From NCBI GenBank assembly GCA_029204225.1, contig CM055100.1:66245656-66309655 (forward strand): a stretch of 64,000 bases of DNA, given 5' to 3'. This document shows positions 61,311 to 64,000 of the stretch, in pieces. The position numbers were made by a program, and so were the translations under genes. The DNA comes from Diphasiastrum complanatum. Taxonomy: Eukaryota > Streptophyta > Lycopodiopsida > Lycopodiales > Lycopodiaceae. Every line of letters starts with the position of its first letter. Within the stretch, counting starts at the first letter, position 1. The notes below the pieces were generated by a model. The model was not told the DNA's origin, made no database searches, and saw only the letters and a program-made list of their open reading frames with translations.

Positions 61311-61893
61311 TTTAGAATGAATGCTCTTTTAAAAATCACAAAGATTTTTGAATTTTAAAAGATCTATGAAAAGGCCTAAAGCTTACTAGAATGCCTATAG
61401 GCTTGTCTCTATCAAACTAGCACACAAGCTTGAATGATACTCAAAGATCTTACCAAAAATTTCTAGCTTTCACTCTCACAAAAAATTTGCTTAACACTTT
61501 TCTTAGAGATTTCACTTCAAGTAAGGATCTGAACAAATCAGCCTCTTAAGATCTGATCTTAGACTCTAAAAAGAAATGCTTCAATGATCCAAAACACTAT
61601 TTGGTCATAGGCATTAGTTAGAATGAATCTAGATCAATACTATGCTTCAAAAAGCACCAAAAATGAACTAGTATTGTGATTTTGGGACCAACAAACACAA
61701 AGCAACTTGAATTGAAAGTTGCTATACGGTTTCACACGTGTGAAAAGTACATACACAGCCTCCAAGTCATTTTTATCCAAATGATTACAAGCTATCACTC
61801 TAGAAGAACTCGCCCTCACTAGTATTGGCCAAAAAACAAATTTTGCCAATGATCTTTACAAGATTTATGATTCAATGATCACTCTCTTACTTA
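61311..61893 (-). mobile_element. Element Z leader
   Basis: Untranslated leader between the primer site and the ORF; no gene. One CACACGTGTG at 61,733. Confidence 0.75.
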
Positions 61894-61905
61894 GCTCTGA
61901 TACCA
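61894..61905 (-). other. Element Z primer-binding site, tRNA-iMet
   Basis: GCTCTGATACCA on plus, i.e. TGGTATCAGAGC on minus, abutting the LTR end. Confidence 0.97.
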
Positions 61906-62767
61906 TGATAAATTTTACAGTTTTTAGGACAATAATGATTGTACTTTACAATCATAGAGAGTTATTGGTTGCTTAATCAATGAATCTATCAAGTTCTACA
62001 CATTAGATCTTGATCTAGATTCACTACACTTGGATTTAAGCAAGAGCAATGGATCAACACATCATTTTTTAGTGAGAGTGGCTTCACACGTGTGGAGTAT
62101 TGTCCACTATACGGCCTGCACCTGAAACAACAAGTACAATGATACTAGATAGCAATCATGCATAAAAATCACAAGACAAATGACTAGAAATCTCACAAAA
62201 GTGTAGAGTGCAAAAGTCTCATCAATCTTCTTAGCAAAATGATGATCCTTTTATGGATCAAGTACATCCATGAGTCTGGTACAGTCCAGCAGGCCTTCAC
62301 ACATGTGAAGAGTGCCACATCACTCAGATCTATCCATTTTATCCATCCTTGATCCTTATCCAATAGTTGACCTTCTAGAATATGACTAAAATCCAAAAAG
62401 CTAGTCTCCTAGAATATAGGAATATTCCCTTCAAAATAGGATCTAAGGAAAATGGTCAACTCTTATCTTCTAGTACTCTATACACACGTGTGAACATCCA
62501 CTTGCCATGTGGGAGCATTTACTCATGCACATGCAAGGAAAAGCTAATTTGTAGGTGACTAGTCAACTTGACTAAAAACTAGTCATTTCATGTTCACACT
62601 AACTAGAATGATACAAAATCAATTTGGATATATACAAACATGAAAAGTACATCCTTTCACACGTGGGAACAGGCTCCACACGTGTGAAATCATATCATCA
62701 ACATATTCTAATGTTTGATCAATATTTACATGAACCAATGTCAAGTGAGAAGTGACAATTTTCAACA
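61906..62767 (-). repeat. Copia element Z 5' LTR
   Basis: 862 bp; minus strand starts TGTTGAAAATTGTCAC and ends AAAATTTATCA. About a dozen differences from the split 3' LTR. CACACGTGTG at 62,095, 62,483 and 62,677, with CACACGTGGG at 62,658. Confidence 0.96.
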
Positions 62768-63343
62768 CAAGGAATTCGTACTCACTAAGAACGATTTCGC
62801 AAGCTGGATGGTGATTTCTAATATAGAGGTTTTACTAGCAGATAGGGAATATGGAAAAAAATGTGACTTTCTGATAGAAAACAGGCAAAATCTCTGAGAT
62901 AGAATTTGCGAAGCTGTTGGAGGACTGATCTTGATGAGATCTAGCCTCAATGAAACCGATGAATTCTAGGACAAAGATTTGGGTGAGAAATAAGGGATTT
63001 TGACAGTATATCAGGCTATTTTCTCAGAATCTGACCGTGGTCAGAATTTGTAGAGGTGATAAAATGAAAGATCAGGGTCTGTTAGGGCTGCAGACAGACT
63101 GGCGAATTCTGATATACCTGGTTGGTTTGGAAAAAGGTCACTTGGATCACTTCTTTTCAAAGAAAATGCCCAAGTTGACTCTTTTGTTGCTTCCTCCCGA
63201 CTTGATAAGTTACTCCGCAGCTCGTGTAGGACCTGGAGAGAAGCGTTGTGGTTGGAAGATAGAAGATAGCCAAACAAGCAAATACACAACATGGAAGTGA
63301 CAAAACAAAAGGAAAAGAAGCTAGGTAATAAAATACTTGAAAA
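62768..63343 (-). mobile_element. Element W leader, primer-proximal part
   Basis: Continues the W leader across the Z insertion; joined to 52,423-52,521 it makes about 0.67 kb between primer site and gag. No gene. Confidence 0.75.
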
Positions 63344-63358
63344 GTGGCAATGGCGCCA
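63344..63358 (-). other. Element W primer-binding site, tRNA-Asp
   Basis: Minus strand reads TGGCGCCATTGCCAC, one mismatch to the tRNA-Asp site TGGCGCCGTTGCC seen at 8,777, after which it diverges. Confidence 0.75.
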
Positions 63359-63359
63359 A

Positions 63360-64000
63360 TGTTGGAAGTAAATATGGTTTGTCAATGTTTGGCTAGAAAA
63401 AACAATGATGAAGCACTAAGGCTTACCCAACTAGTGTTCGAAGTAGAAATGAAATTAACTAAGATGACAAAATGCAAAACCTTACTAAGGCTTACCCAAC
63501 TAGCAAGGTGATTAAACTAAGGCTTACCCAACTAGCAAGGTGATTAAACTAAATCCTAGATTAACACCCAAAGGGATTGAAAAGATAGATTGTGGCTAAA
63601 CTAAGCATCAATCAATTAAAAACATGGCACAATAAAAGAACCAATGAAAGGAGGCAAGAGGAGGCCCGAGCACCTTTCCTCAAGCTATGCACCTTCCAAT
63701 GGGAACACAAGTGAAACAGCAAAATAATCTCAAAAATAGAGAACTTGATAGCTTAATCTCAAAAGTGTGGTTTACAAGGCAAATACCTTTCCTTTTATGA
63801 CAAGGAGGGTCTTCCGTAAGTATCCACTAACTTATGGGGACTAATCTATTTCTAGCCTTTCTAGAACTTCTAACTTAGGATTTAGAACTTCAAAGTTTCT
63901 TAACCTAGAAAAACTTAAGATAAAATATTTCTAATCTTAAGTTTTCTAAGTCTAAGTTCTAAATTTCAGTTTAAGCTATTTTATTATTTTTTAAGCTTCT
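63360..64000 (-). repeat. Gypsy element W 5' LTR (runs off window)
   Basis: Plus view starts TGTTGGAAGTAAATATGG, one base from the primer site; on minus this is the LTR end CTTCCAACA. Contains a 30-base tandem duplication (CTAAGGCTTACCCAACTAGC type, about 63,487-63,550, with a third partial copy near 63,416). The 5' edge is outside the window and no matching 3' LTR is visible left of 46,471. Confidence 0.8.

Overview
This is eukaryotic nuclear DNA, almost certainly from a land plant. The window is AT-rich. It contains GT-AG (and one GC-AG) spliced genes, plant-type Ty1/Copia and Ty3/Gypsy elements with tRNA-iMet and tRNA-Asp primer sites, LINE fragments, and very long CT/GA microsatellites. 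I cannot fix the species. The relaxed introns and old, mosaic retroelements would fit a fern, lycophyte, bryophyte or gymnosperm as well as an angiosperm.

Layout. 0-3.5 kb: retroelement debris (Copia RNase H pieces, a minus-strand Gypsy gag/leader piece) ending in a 630-bp CT array. 3.66-3.78 kb: a 126-bp near-perfect palindrome. 3.99-7.1 kb: an unrecognised four-exon gene (451 codons) followed by a second unrecognised exon cluster. 7.45-7.67 kb: a GA array. 8.18-16.2 kb: a Gypsy mosaic of two members of one family (tRNA-Asp primer site) with decayed gag-pol and no integrase, abutting a minus-strand Copia fragment (16.2-17.0 kb). 17-21.8 kb: no recognisable gene. 21.8-24.4 kb: a Gypsy integrase relic, then a LINE reverse transcriptase.

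25.2-34.86 kb holds the one recognisable host gene, a homologue of the Fanconi anaemia core-complex protein FAAP100. I could join seven exons in frame down to the stop codon (1115 codons), with further N-terminal sequence upstream unresolved. 34.9-41.9 kb is mostly featureless, with one Gypsy integrase relic, a CT repeat, a doubtful minus-strand ORF and a 120-bp tandem duplication. 41.9-43.1 kb: the C-terminal part of a second kind of LINE (minus strand). 43.9-46.1 kb: three successive minisatellite-like blocks.

46.47 kb to the window end is a three-level nest. A minus-strand Gypsy element (W; coding 46,471-52,422; leader, primer site and 5' LTR at 62,768-64,000) was interrupted in its leader by a minus-strand Copia element (Z; 52,522-62,767). 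Z was in turn interrupted in its 3' LTR by a plus-strand Copia element (Y; 52,673-58,872). Y is almost intact. Z keeps a single open frame but has lost integrase and reverse transcriptase. The two Copia elements carry an unusual density of the palindrome CACACGTGTG.

The host genes and the transposons show no functional link. Most of the window is retroelement sequence at different stages of decay, with premature stops that look like methyl-cytosine deamination.
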